Below are positions 51,953 through 64,000 of a stretch of DNA of 64,000 nt, in pieces; the first letter of the stretch is position 1; the number at the start of each line of letters is the position of its first letter. A model generated the notes under the pieces. It was given only the letters and a program-made list of their open reading frames with translations. It ran no database searches and was not told where the DNA came from. The DNA is from Tulasnella sp. 424 (Eukaryota; Basidiomycota; Agaricomycetes; Cantharellales; Tulasnellaceae): positions 124,001-188,000 of the forward strand of contig WSUB01000004.1 of the NCBI GenBank assembly GCA_019633425.1. The letters are read 5' to 3'. Made by a program: the position numbers and the translations under genes.

Positions 51953-52555
51953 ATGGCTTATCGTCCTCCTAACAACAGCAAGAAGACCCCCTCCCCACCA
52001 GCGTCGTACTTCCCTCAACCAATCATGGACCCCCAGCAACGCGCGTTCTATGAAAACACTTTGAGTGCTGATTGGAGAAATACCTTTGGCGGGTCTTCTC
52101 CAAGACCCGCTCCTTATGGGGTCCCAAATCAACCGTCACCGCAGTGGAACCCAGTCCCGGCCTCTCCATCAGTCCCTGGTCCAAGCTTTCCAACCATGCC
52201 CTCTCAGCCATCAAATCCTTCAGCCCCGATTCCATCAAGAGCTCGAAGTCGCCCAGATCAACCCGGACAAGCTATTTTCCAGGCTGTTATTTCTCCTGGC
52301 CCGTTGGCATCGTCTTCGAATTCGTGGCAACCCCCAGCGCCTCCCATGCTGGGCAGGTTTAGTCTCAATCCCCCTCCGACCACAGCATGCCGTTGCGAGT
52401 TTCAATCCAACGTGCCGTCAAGAATAGCTCGTCATTGGGAACATTCCTGCCCATATAACCCAAGTCTTACGACGTATGAATGCGAAGTGTGTCATGAGAT
52501 CATCTCAAGGAAGGACAACCTGAAGAGACACATGAAGAAGCACTCACCGTCATAA
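51953..52555 (+). CDS. Zinc-finger family gene G (200 residues, single exon)
   Basis: Starts MAYRPPNNSKKTPSPPAS; the open frame extends further upstream, but the alignment with gene F fixes this start. A Pro/Ser-rich middle (PQWNPVPASPSVPGPSFPT) precedes GQAIFQAVISPGP, which is like GQSVFRMAIRPDT of gene F and GQILFQLSVPRPS of gene H: a short shared block some 60 residues before the fingers. Module 1 is C-R-C, 12 residues, H in ARHWEHSCPYN, C. Module 2 is CEVCHEIISRKDNLKRH, three residues, H, a regular C2H2 finger. Confidence 0.85.
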   Translation: MAYRPPNNSKKTPSPPASYFPQPIMDPQQRAFYENTLSADWRNTFGGSSPRPAPYGVPNQPSPQWNPVPASPSVPGPSFPTMPSQPSNPSAPIPSRARSRPDQPGQAIFQAVISPGPLASSSNSWQPPAPPMLGRFSLNPPPTTACRCEFQSNVPSRIARHWEHSCPYNPSLTTYECEVCHEIISRKDNLKRHMKKHSPS

Positions 52556-53006
52556 TCCTGGAGCGTTCTTCCGTCTTCATACAGACGTTAATTAATTTTC
52601 CTTCTTCTTTTTTTTTCGGACTAATATTTATGGTCATTTATCCTGGACTTGAGCTTTGTCTCATGTATTCTAGTATCATGTACTCCTTGTTCTCTTCACT
52701 TTTTTTGGGAAGCGACCGTGGAGGATTAATTATATATCTCTCAGACCCCAATCACGCGTGTTATTCGGACAAGCCGTGCCACAGTGAATCAGGCAAGGAA
52801 AAGAACAATAAATACGGATAGGACAGAGGTACGCCGAAAAGGCATGACAGGTCGTTGTTACTAGGGACACCAGCCGACGCCAACTAGTACGAGCGTAAAT
52901 AGGAACAGGAGTAGTAAAAGGCGAAAGAAGAAATAGAAAAATTGGGTACATCTCGGGCAGCCAATTCAAAGCTCGTTCGACTGCAACGATGAGCTCGTAG
53001 AGCGTT
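52556..53006. other. Convergent intergenic region
   Basis: Separates zinc-finger gene G from the secreted-protein gene. T-rich stretch near 52,600-52,615. No gene. Confidence 0.35.
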
Positions 53007-53558
53007 TTAATGGTTGTGATGATGATGATGGTGGTGGCGCGCCGAAGGAACCGGGGAGCGAGGCTTCACTGTCCAGCAAACATAGAAGTTAATGTGAATC
53101 GGAGACCGTCGAGTGTCTGTCACCGACCTTGGGTAGCATCGGAGCTGGGAAGGTTTCTCTGCATGAAACCAATGGCTCTCTTAACGAATGAAGCCGGGCT
53201 TGCTGGTGGGAGACCTCTGTATTTCAAATCAAAACAGCAGCAAGGAGTCTTGTTAGGACTCCTATTAACTTGCTGTTGGGAGCTCTTCCTTTACTGACCT
53301 TGCAAGGCGCTCAGCGTTTGTCAGCGGGGCGACGATACGCTGCTTCTTCTCATCCGCCGCTCGGGGAACAGCAGCAGCAACAGCGAGCCTCTCAAAAGCC
53401 GGGGCGACTAGTGGCTCGGGCGCAGGTGCTCGCGGCGCTTCGGGGATGTGAGCCACATCCTTGCTGAATCGGAAGGCGATCGGAGCGGCCACAACGGAGC
53501 TCGAGGTGGAAGCCGAGAAGATTAAGAGTGAAGTTAAAAGAGTGACTGAGACGCGCAT
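53007..53558 (-). CDS. Secreted protein with LTNAERLARGLPP motif and natural seven-histidine tail
   Basis: Three exons: 53,299-53,558, 53,128-53,216 and 53,007-53,068; 411 bases in phase, 136 residues. MRVSVTLLTSLLIFSASTSS is a signal peptide. An Ala/Pro-rich part follows. LTNAERLARGLPPAS spans the first splice join and is a motif I know from many secreted agaricomycete proteins of unknown role. The short final exon codes for VKPRSPVPSAR followed by seven His, then Asn-His-stop (CAC CAC, four CAT, CAC, AAC CAT TAA). That run would bind Ni, Cu or Zn. The encoded tail depends on the last intron (donor gtcggt, acceptor ggacag) being as modelled. Confidence 0.72.
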
Positions 53559-54113
53559 CGTCGTTAGAGTTGGGTATAAAAAGAAGGACGAAAGTTAGAA
53601 GGGAAGAGTCGAAGCGGGATTGTTGGACGAAGAGGGGACGGGGAATGTGGGACATTGGCCTGCAGTGTGCGGCTTTTAAAACAAGAAATGCACGGCTCCA
53701 TTCCCAAACGCCATGAAACGTTTTCGAGGAATATCTGGACATAGGGTGGCATCGTGTTGGTCTGTGGCACTGGGTCCGTCGGACGAGCCGTGCCTGGCAC
53801 CGTAACCGTGTAAAGCTTGAATGCTTTGACCACAAATCACCACTACCAAGTCGCCACCGCGCCAAGTCCAAAATATAGACATCAACTCAGAATATGGGAT
53901 GAAACGATAAAAGTCTAAGCTTGGGCCACTCCCCAACACTTGAATATTGATGACTGGTAAACAGATCGCATTACGCTCTAGGACGGTAAATGTAAATAAT
54001 AGACAGGGCACTACCGGCGAGACAATGAGAGCAAAATAAATGACAGGATCCAAAGACGAATGGAGGGATGAAGACCGAAAGCAAAAACAACGAAGACCCA
54101 AGTCAATCAAGAC
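53559..54113. other. Short intergenic region
   Basis: Holds the promoter of the secreted-protein gene and the 3' flank of SSC1. No gene. Confidence 0.4.
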
Positions 54114-56474
<2,361 letters not shown>

Positions 56475-56663
56475 TTTTGGGTATTAAGATTAGAGGAGAT
56501 TGAGGAGGAAGGGGGAGGAGTGGATGGATGTGAGGATGAGATGGGTGTGGTAGGTGAGCGCGCTTATATCCCCAGTCCGATTCCAAAAAATGGCCGTCAC
56601 GAGCCAAATTCCGAAAATTAGGTCGAGGTCCCACGGTTCGTGTTTCTGCCCCGCAGAGTCGCA

Positions 56664-56671
56664 GAACGTTC
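56664..56671. promoter_or_regulatory. Candidate heat-shock element upstream of SSC1
   Basis: GAACGTTC is a perfect inverted GAA/TTC pair with the two-base spacing of a heat-shock element, about 190 bases before the SSC1 ATG. Further GAA units follow in the same area ('catgaaacgtgaagagaacg', 56,732-56,751). Fits known stress control of Hsp70 genes. Confidence 0.5.
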
Positions 56672-56685
56672 CAGGCACGCGCGTC

Positions 56686-57857
56686 GTCACGCAAGCACCG
56701 GCCGACTCCCGCCCGTTTTGCTCCGAGAGCCGCATGAAACGTGAAGAGAACGTCAAGGGCGCTTTTGGCCAAGGGACTTCCCAGAAGCGCATCATTTGGC
56801 TTACGAAGGTTTGGAGGCGTCCTGCTCCGGCAAATTGCATCACGATCTCATTCGTCTCAATTGGAGGACTCGCGTCAATATCGCTGGATCACGAAGTCCC
56901 ACATTTCTCCAAGCTGCTATATATCCCGAATCCCCGGGCCTCAGAATGGAATGTTGGTATCGAATAACGGGAGCCTGATTGATGGCTGGGAAGCAACTCG
57001 GGCGCTCGAAATATGCAAGCGCGACCTCTATCAGCGAGAAGCTAAGAAAGCGACCTTCGCTGAACACCGAACTCTCTTGAGCACGTGTCCGATAACGATG
57101 CAATGGTGAACTAAACTATGAGATTTATCCATGCGATTTCTACGTGTCAACTTGATCGAGAAGTTTCGATTCTCCTCCTGGGTCGACAGTCGAATCACCC
57201 GCAGACGTCCGCTATTGGATCGCAGGTGGCACAGGTTTTGCTGGCTTGATGCCTGGAGAGGATTGCAATGAGGGTCCTCTATCGCCTACCCTTCCCATTT
57301 CGGAAGCGTCGTTGACCTCGATTCTCCGAAGGCTGGCGTCCTCCATTCCAGCGTCCTCATGTTCCTACGGTGCTTGACCACCCCTTGCACCCTTTACATC
57401 TAGTATATATATAGACCTAATTCAGTGACGACGGGTTCAGGCCAATTGTAGCCACCTCCAGATCAGTACACCTTCTCGTCCGGTACGTATACCTACTAAA
57501 TCAATCCTATGCCCAGATGCCTTATTTTCTCTTTGACATCTTTTTATGAAGCCCGTAAACTCTCCTATCCATGTCCAGCCCGCCTGATAACAACCCTCCG
57601 GAGGCTCCTCCCTCATCCGCGGATCCCTCAGCGTCTGGAGATCCCGGAACAAATTCCCCGCTAGAACAACATCAGAGATCGGCGATCATGGGCGACATAT
57701 CCAGGCTCTGGGTCCCTTTTGAGAGTGGACCTACCGCAGATCCTTCGACGAGTGCCAACCCAACCGAGGCGAGTACGGCACCCTTCCAACCTTCAACCAC
57801 TTCCCCCGTCAACGCCCCAGCTGGCCCGTCAGGCACAGCTCCCGGCCCGCCCCAACT
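56686..57857. repeat. Segmental duplication X, copy 1
   Basis: Starts inside the SSC1 upstream region ('tcacgcaagcaccggccgactcccgcccgttttgc') and runs into zinc-finger gene H. Copy 2 begins at 62,587, 5.9 kb away, same orientation. The shared part extends at least to the point matching the end of the window. Copy 2 has about 0.3 kb of extra sequence after its first 75 bases. Confidence 0.8.
57404..57413 (+). promoter_or_regulatory. TATA box of zinc-finger gene H
   Basis: Core TATATATATA about 160 bases before the ATG; 'agacctaattcagtgacga' after it is also kept in the duplicate promoter at 63,552. Confidence 0.5.
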
Positions 57858-58263
57858 TCCTCCCGCTGCATCGCAAGGTGCATCTTCGTTCTTGCCACAT
57901 GAGCGACCCTCTCGCGCGAGGGTTCAAAATGTAGGACCTGGACAAATCCTTTTCCAATTATCAGTACCCCGTCCATCGGCCTCGACCGCAGTCGCTTCCG
58001 CGTCCGCTCCCCCATCCCAAGACACTCTCATGAGTACGTTCAAGGGTACCGCTGAACCTTGGGAGACGCGATGCAGGTGCCCGAACCGAACAATGAGACC
58101 CCTACGACACTGGAGATACAGCTGTCCTTTCAACGACGAAATTGAAGATTTGGAGTGCGAGGTTTGTGGACAGAGGGTTGGTCGGCCTGACAATCTCGCG
58201 AGACATCAATCCGAGGCCTGTCCGGGAAGGCATGGTAGTGGTGACGAGGAAGGGGAGGGATGA
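57571..58263 (+). CDS. Zinc-finger family gene H (230 residues, single exon)
   Basis: Starts MSSPPDNNPPEAPPSSADPS. A short conserved helix-like block (LEQHQRSAIMGDISRLWVPF) is embedded in Pro/Ser/Ala-rich sequence and corresponds in place to the MEAIWSRFGG block of gene F. GQILFQLSVPRPS is the shared pre-finger block. Module 1 is C-R-C, nine residues, H in LRHWRYSCPFN, C. Module 2 is CEVCGQRVGRPDNLARH, followed by QSEAC, so the last ligand is Cys: a C2HC finger. The protein ends in a glycine and acidic tail (GSGDEEGEG). Its duplicate begins at 63,708. Confidence 0.83.
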   Translation: MSSPPDNNPPEAPPSSADPSASGDPGTNSPLEQHQRSAIMGDISRLWVPFESGPTADPSTSANPTEASTAPFQPSTTSPVNAPAGPSGTAPGPPQLPPAASQGASSFLPHERPSRARVQNVGPGQILFQLSVPRPSASTAVASASAPPSQDTLMSTFKGTAEPWETRCRCPNRTMRPLRHWRYSCPFNDEIEDLECEVCGQRVGRPDNLARHQSEACPGRHGSGDEEGEG

Positions 58264-60462
58264 TCTCAAATACCGGGGTAGAGTGGTCGAGTGAGATTGT
58301 TGATGATACCGGTCGACAGCTCTGGAGTCCATGCGTTTCTTTTTCATTGTCCAATCCATTTGTGACCGTATGATCGCCTAGGTTCCGGGGGAGTGGATGG
58401 TTTTGTTTGAGATGAATGAAAACCGATCAGACCATATATTGTTGCGGAAGGGCCGTAAGTTTCCAAATCGAGACTGCAATGTGTCCAGAAGAACTCCCCA
58501 CGGATCCTGGAACGCTCACCACTCCGACCAACACGCGGATTTCGGCACCTCACAGCCTTTGCTGCTTCCTGCATTAGTCAATCAATATCAGGTAAGCACC
58601 AAGGAAATGATGTCCAGTCACGTCCACCTCGAGCGCGAAAACCGGCCTTTCATAAAGTGCCCATGAACAACCATTCCCATCAAGCGTTCATCATATGGCA
58701 TCGAGCTTCCATTATGAGCCATCCTTACATAGAACAGAAGGCTTTTTCTCCAGGAAGGGCAACTAGTCTAATGCCATGCTGCGAATCGTTCGGGAAACGA
58801 CCAGTGCTCCTGCTAGGTCGAGCGCTTCGAACTGACTTCGTTCCTCTTGAGCATCAAGCCTCCGGTTTCAGTCGACACATCTCTACGTCTCCCACGCGTC
58901 GAACCATGTAGCGCATGCGAGTTCGGATGCCTCTCCGCAGCGAAGTCCAACTTTCTCGTCGGGTCGCCGATACCTTCGGGCTTCTTTTGTGCTTGCCAGA
59001 AGACCGGACAAGATCTTGCTACCAAAACATCACACGTAACCACCTGCGCCGTATATTCTGGGCATTCAGCCGCTCACAGCCACTCATATCGGGAAAGGCG
59101 TGGTGTCCTTGTTTCAAAACGTCGCTAGGTCCATCGCGGCGGTACCGACCGGGAGTCGCCGTCGTCCTCGTTACAGACCGTCGGAGACTCTCAACACTGA
59201 AGACCCCTAGTATCTTGCTGGTTGTGGTACCTCCCGCAAGGATCGAGCCCAGTTATTGTTGTCTCCCAAGGGGTTCCTGGCTGGCCTACCATTGGACGCT
59301 GCCACGCCTCACGCAAATCGGTAGCTACGAAACAAGAAACATTGTTCGCTACTGCGCAGTCTGACCAGCGTGTACAAGTACGACAAATCACTCTCCATGG
59401 AACTTTACCCAATGAACGGCCTTGAGAGGGAAGACGCTGAGCGTGCGATAGCCCATGGTCCCAGCAGTCGGCCTAATCTTCTTGTTCTTCGTGGGTGTTA
59501 CACGCTGTGCTTCCTTCCCCGTCATTTGGACTGAGCCGATGCAAAAGTGTATATATGTTCACCATAGTGCCAGATTCCACCATTGTATTCATGCATATCG
59601 AAAGCATACTGAGAGGGGGGCATACAACTTGGGGCTGTATTTCCGCTATGTCCGGACCGCGGGACTCCACCGATTTCGAACGCCTGGGTTGTAATTGGAA
59701 CTTTCCAACGAGCTACATGTGCCGCAGCCATCGTGAGTCCTCCATATTGTATCTCATCCCGCTCTTTCGGACTCACGTTTCCGCTCTCCCAATAGGAATT
59801 ATCTCGTGGGTTGCATGATTTCGGCTGCGACTTCACTGACTCTCGGCAATGGAAAGATTCCATAAGACGGGACCGTGAACAAATGTTCTCCCTTCAGCTC
59901 CCCTCATAAAGACCATCACTTCGAGTCCTCCTGCGCGTCCTCCACCACGAAGTCCAGCCCTAGTTCCAACATGGGTTGCTTCTGTCTCCACCACTCATTT
60001 AAATGGGAGTCTCCCTGACTCGTCCCCTCGTTTCAACCACACCCCCCCTCACACCACCTGCTAAACACCTCCCGCCGCTACTTGAAACGCCTCATATCGC
60101 AACCCGCCAGCTCTAGTAGTACTACCTGTCACCCCAAACTTGCAGTCAGTCCGTCCGCTTTGCGCGATTCTGGCTTCTCCTCGCAACGCAACTCGTCCCG
60201 CCACTTCGGAGGTGCTCTTCGACGACTCCCACCCTGTCAGCTCCCGGAAAACCGACTTGGTTTCTTCTTCCTTCAGTCTCGCCCCACACCCAACCCGCAT
60301 TTGTAAGCTCGCCTGAAATTAGGACCCAAGGGTTACAGCCTCGTTACACCACTGCTCTCACCGTTGCTACTTGCAGCTATCCTCGCTATTCAGCGAATAT
60401 CACGACATCCGAGGTGCCCTCACCAGGCAGTACCTTTCGGTCCTATTTTCAGGCGAGCTTAT
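58264..60462. other. Gene-poor interval of 2.2 kb
   Basis: Many short open frames but no recognisable protein and no convincing spliced model. The last 0.4 kb (60,000-60,460) is C/T-rich on the plus strand and probably the promoter and leader of zinc-finger gene I, perhaps with a leader intron ending at 'ctacttgcag' (60,378). Confidence 0.4.
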
Positions 60463-61807
60463 ATGTACGGGAAAAATGTTCCAAACCCCCAAACTGGGCA
60501 GTTGCGCGTTTACTACCCGCTGAACAGCGCTAACCGAAATGAAGGAATCGAAGACGGAGGATTCTATGCAAATCAGGTTTCCTTTACTGGACTACCTCTC
60601 ACCGATTCACCGCCGCTGATTGGCAATGTCGGCGGGGTCGGTGCCTCCAACGGACCCACCACGGATCCCACTCTACCCCCTAATACCGGCTGGAACCCTA
60701 ACCCTCCCGCTCAATATCCCATCCCAAACATCCATGATGTTCATCGAGCACCACCAAATGGTGTTGAATTCATCGCGCCGGCACTTTTGCCTTTGGCGGA
60801 CCACATTCCTTACTCTCAACAACCCTCGCCTCGACTACCACACGCATCAAGTAATTACCTCCATACACCTTCCTTTCAAACTTTAAATGGCCCTTCATTT
60901 TCACTCAATCCCACCAGACTGGCAAGGCGACTGCAAGACGGACCTCCGCTGAGAGTGGAGGACTGGGACGTGTTTCGGAAAACCGGCCTGGTGCCGACGC
61001 AAGTAGACGTCATGAGGGAAAGGTATGTAGCATTCATTCGAATATAAGAGAGCTTCCCTGATGTTCGCCTCATGTTTTGCTAGAATCGTATGCTCTCCAG
61101 TGACCACAATCCGCGCTGGCTCGGTCATGTCCGAGTCTCCCCGACCTGAGACTCAACCCGGAGTGGAGAACAGGCAACTAGCTCTCCACGGCTTTGTACT
61201 GCCAAATCCTTGTGACAGAGTCGCAGATTCGTTTCCGAGACCTTATCCGGCTGCAACGCGCGATATCGATTCCACGAGCCAACGAGGTATGCCCCGTTCT
61301 CCGCGAATTCGACTTTATCGTACTAAACTCCCCTTGCCGTACCCCACAGTGCTATCGGCCACTTCTATCCATAGCGGTAGCCAGAGTACACTCGACGAGA
61401 ACGGGGTCGCGGGCACTCCCTACTATAACCAATTCAATCGGGATCAGACCGCCAGCGAACTCGGCTCGATTGACCCCACCAACGTGCCATTAGGACGCTC
61501 GCCGGAGATGATGAACTATGACAGGAGAGGCAGCTCCAGTTCCGTGCGGTTACAAATATCATCTCAGGCAAGCAACCGAGATGAGGAGATCAGGCAAGCG
61601 CTGATCGACTTGGAAAGTTCTTGTCGGTGCGATGACCGTGAAAAGAAGGTCCTTCGACACTGGGAATATCATTGCCCATCCAACCCCAATAAACAACCGC
61701 CCCTTCGTTGCGATCTACTCAATTGCAAAAATCGCGATGGCTTCCTGAACAGATGGAATTTGCGGCGCCATCAGGAGACGGCGTCTTACCACAAGGGCAA
61801 GAGATGA
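60463..61807 (+). CDS. Zinc-finger family gene I (406 residues)
   Basis: Three exons: 60,463-61,022, 61,084-61,286 and 61,350-61,807; 1,221 bases in phase. The start MYGKNVPNPQTGQLRVYYP is the first ATG of the open frame. The N-terminal 350 residues are Pro/Asn/Ser-rich with no known domain; a stretch before the first splice (GPPLRVEDWDVFRKTGLVPT) looks folded. Module 1 is C-R-C, nine residues (DDREKKVLR), H, WEYH, C and PSNP. Module 2 is CDLLNC with 14 residues to RH, then six residues and H, the most divergent second finger of the cluster. The basic end HKGKR closes the protein. Confidence 0.78.
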
Positions 61808-62586
61808 ATTGGAGGGCTCTCCGGTTCGAATCCTTTCACTGCTCCGTCCTGTTCTCTGTATCTAGCGGTATTCCCTCCATTCCCTCCATCTTCTTAATGT
61901 AGTTGTGGCCATCAATATCAAGACTCCTAATATCGTTTTGAGCCATCGCATTCCCCGCGACGGCGGGCTGTGCCATTGAAGCGGACCGCCAGTGCGCCAC
62001 GATGACTAGACCTGTACACGCTCGCGTGGCTCCGGATGCACAAAGTTTAGCTAAGCTAGAAACGGACCAGTATCCTGTCCTGTATGGCTCGAAAAGGAGC
62101 GATGGAGAGTTGTACGTTCAGGGGTGCTCAACTCCGACGGCCTCGTCATGGGAGGCCGAACTCCCAAAGCCCAAAGATCTCATGCAGCACCATTGAACAG
62201 ACCAATAAAACTATTGCCATCGAGAGTCCCAGGGAAGTGAGTTTATCCGTCGACGTCGAATACAAGAGATGGTGCTGGAACCGGGGAGAATTTCCATTAA
62301 GCGAAAGCTGCCCGTTTGCTGGTTCCGCAGAAGGTCGGTCCCGATGCAAGATGAAACCCAGACGTTCCATTTTGAATCATGATTCAATGTTGTACTTCGT
62401 TTATTGCAAGCCGTGTTACAAGAGTTTGGATTGGGAGTCGATCGCGGTTGGCTGCAGGGCAGGCGGGAAGGGCGGAATCAAGAAGCTAATGCACCGACTC
62501 TCCCTATGATACCGCTTCCAGGAACCCCGAAACTCCGCCCTCGTGAGCTGCACGTGCTGATGAGTGTTGTTTTCAAGGATATGTCG
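61808..62586. other. Intergenic, no gene recognised
   Basis: 3' flank of zinc-finger gene I followed by sequence with short open frames only. Duplication X, copy 2, begins at its right edge. Confidence 0.4.
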
Positions 62587-63551
62587 TCACGCAAGCACCG
62601 GCCGACTCCCGCCCGTTTTGCCCCGAGAGCCGCATGGAACGTGATGAGAACGTCAAGGGCACTTACATACCGTACATGATGACCGTAAGTTCGTGTCCCC
62701 TGTCCACTCTCAAAATTTTGAACCGAGTGTCCACCCATTCTCCGGACACGCGAACTTGTCCTCGGGGTCCTGGGGTCTTTTGCAGGGCTTCGGCTCAGCA
62801 GAGGACCCTGAGCAACGCTGGGGTGAACTTGGTGTCCAGCCTCTCAGCCCGCGAACATGTCCCGAGGCGGTTTGTCTCAGGGTCTTGGACCAGATACTCT
62901 CACGTGACGAACTTACGGTCATTACAGTACAGTATTGCAAGGAGGCGTTCGGTGGGGCGTCCGCCAGTGCACCGGCAAATTTGCATCACCATCTCATTCG
63001 GCTCAGTTGGAGGACTCGCGTTAATATTGCTAGATCACGAAGCCTCACATTTGTCCAAGCATACCGTGTCCCTGGTACTTGGAAGGGAGTATTATTATCG
63101 AATAACGGTCGCCTGATCGATGGCTATGACGCAGCTCGGACGTTCGAAATATGGAAGCACGACCTCAATCAGTGGGAAGCCACCTTCGCTGCACCACCCA
63201 GCCTCCCGAGCACGCGCCAGAAAACGGTGCAACGATGAAATTTGCTGACCTGAGCTATGGAATTTTTTTATGGGGTTTTTTCGCGCGTCACCTTGATCGG
63301 GAAGGTTCATAGCTACTCTTGGGCCGACGAATGGTGAAGCCTATTCCCAGTGAACTGCCGCTAATGGAGCGCAGGTGGCACGAGTTCTGTTCGCTCGATG
63401 CTCGGCAAGGATTGCTATGAAGCGTCCTCTATCGACTACCCTTCCCATTTCGGAAGCCTCGGTGACCTCGATTCTCCGAAGGCTGGCGTCCTCTTTCCGT
63501 CGTCCTCATGTTCCTACGGTGCTTGACCACCCCTTGCACCTGTTACATTCA

Positions 63552-63560
63552 GTATATAGA
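63552..63560 (+). promoter_or_regulatory. TATA box of zinc-finger gene J
   Basis: 'gtatataga' followed by 'cctaattcagtgacgatggg', the same arrangement as before gene H but with a TA run four bases shorter. Confidence 0.45.
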
Positions 63561-63707
63561 CCTAATTCAGTGACGATGGGACCAGGCCAGCTGTAGTCAC
63601 ATCCAGATCAGTACCCTCTCTCGTCCGGTACGTATAACCTTGCTATATCAAATCTATACCCATATGCCTTATTCTCTCTTTGATGAAGCCCGTACACTCT
63701 CTTATCC

Positions 63708-64000
63708 ATGTCCAACCCGAATCCAAGCCCGACTGATAACAACCCTCCAGAGGCTCCTCCCCCATCGGCGGATCCCCCAGCGTCCGGAGGTCCAGCAACC
63801 AATCCCCCGCTTGAGCAACATCAGAGATCGGCGATAATGCCTGATATATCCCGGCTCTGGGTTCCTTTCGAGGGCGAACCTACCGCAGATCCTTCTCCGA
63901 GTGCCAATCCAACCGAGGTCAGCGCGGCTCCCTCCCAACCCCCAACGACGTCCCCCTCCAACGCCCCAGCTGGACCATCAGGTAGAGCGACCGGCTCGCT
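63708..64000 (+). CDS. Zinc-finger family gene J, 3' part beyond the window
   Basis: Starts MSNPNPSPTDNNPPEAPPP, like gene H with a few added residues at the N-terminus. LEQHQRSAIMPDISRLWVPF is kept with one change in the 20 residues. The open frame continues to the window edge through NAPAGPSGRATGS. The finger region is not in view, so membership is inferred from the near-identity to gene H. Confidence 0.75.
   Translation, partial: MSNPNPSPTDNNPPEAPPPSADPPASGGPATNPPLEQHQRSAIMPDISRLWVPFEGEPTADPSPSANPTEVSAAPSQPPTTSPSNAPAGPSGRATGS

Larger units (their letters stand above)
56475..57570. other. Region between SSC1 and zinc-finger gene H
   Basis: Divergent promoter region. From 56,686 on it is shared with 62,587-63,707. 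A stretch at 56,835-57,100 stays coding-like in both copies (LHHDLIRLNWRTRVNIA here, LHHHLIRLSWRTRVNIA there), but the frame is not kept throughout, so I do not call a gene. Confidence 0.4.
62587..64000. repeat. Segmental duplication X, copy 2
   Basis: Repeats 56,686-57,857 up to the window edge. The 75 bases at the start (62,587-62,660) and the promoter block at about 63,420-63,600 are almost unchanged; about 62,660-62,940 has no counterpart. It carries a piece of the SSC1 upstream region without SSC1. Confidence 0.8.

Noticed and set aside
53270..53467. Plus-strand open frame with a glutamine run
   Set aside because: Antisense of the Ala-rich signal and pro-region of the secreted-protein gene, whose spliced model is much stronger.
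61816..61840. GGTTCGAATCC, a perfect match to a tRNA B box
   Set aside because: The bases on either side do not form a T-arm stem, no acceptor stem or A box fits upstream, and it lies just after the stop of zinc-finger gene I.

Overview
The window looks like nuclear DNA of a basidiomycete fungus, most probably an Agaricomycete. Its genes are broken by many short introns (about 50-85 bases, GT..AG). The neighbours are typical of that group: a DUF6533-type membrane protein, a long HSL-type alpha/beta hydrolase, a secreted protein with the LTNAERLARGLPP motif, and two agaricomycete families of unknown function. There are no bacterial operons, Shine-Dalgarno sites or CRISPR arrays. All gene models were spliced by hand and checked for reading phase; none was compared with a database.

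Layout. 1-10.1 kb holds the 3' part of a DUF6533-like gene (+), an alpha/beta hydrolase (+) and a disordered protein (-). 11.7-29.6 kb is a tandem triplication of a ~6 kb unit. Each unit carries a zinc-finger gene or relic (+), a secreted GH31 alpha-glucosidase (-) and a copy of HUB1, the ubiquitin-like splicing modifier (-). All three GH31 genes look intact. Only the first zinc-finger gene and only the last HUB1 are intact. 29.8-48 kb holds four more zinc-finger genes (-), two of them on a 2.25 kb segmental duplication whose ends fall in a broken kinase gene and a broken membrane-protein copy. Between them lie an intact membrane-protein gene and a conserved gene of unknown function. 48-56.5 kb has a TMEM70-like mitochondrial protein, two tandem zinc-finger genes, a secreted protein ending in seven histidines and the mitochondrial Hsp70 gene SSC1. 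57-64 kb has three more zinc-finger genes, two of them on a second segmental duplication.

The main discovery is the zinc-finger family. Ten genes (labelled A to J here) and two relics lie within 52 kb. Each has a fast-changing, proline/serine-rich N-terminal region and a conserved C-terminal pair of metal-binding modules: an unusual C-x-C-x(9-13)-H-x(3-4)-C module with a RH[WL]..CP core, then a C2H2-like finger whose loop varies in length. The family is expanding here by at least three separate segmental duplications. I recognise no named family for the first module. The function is unknown; sequence-specific nucleic-acid binding is the simplest guess.
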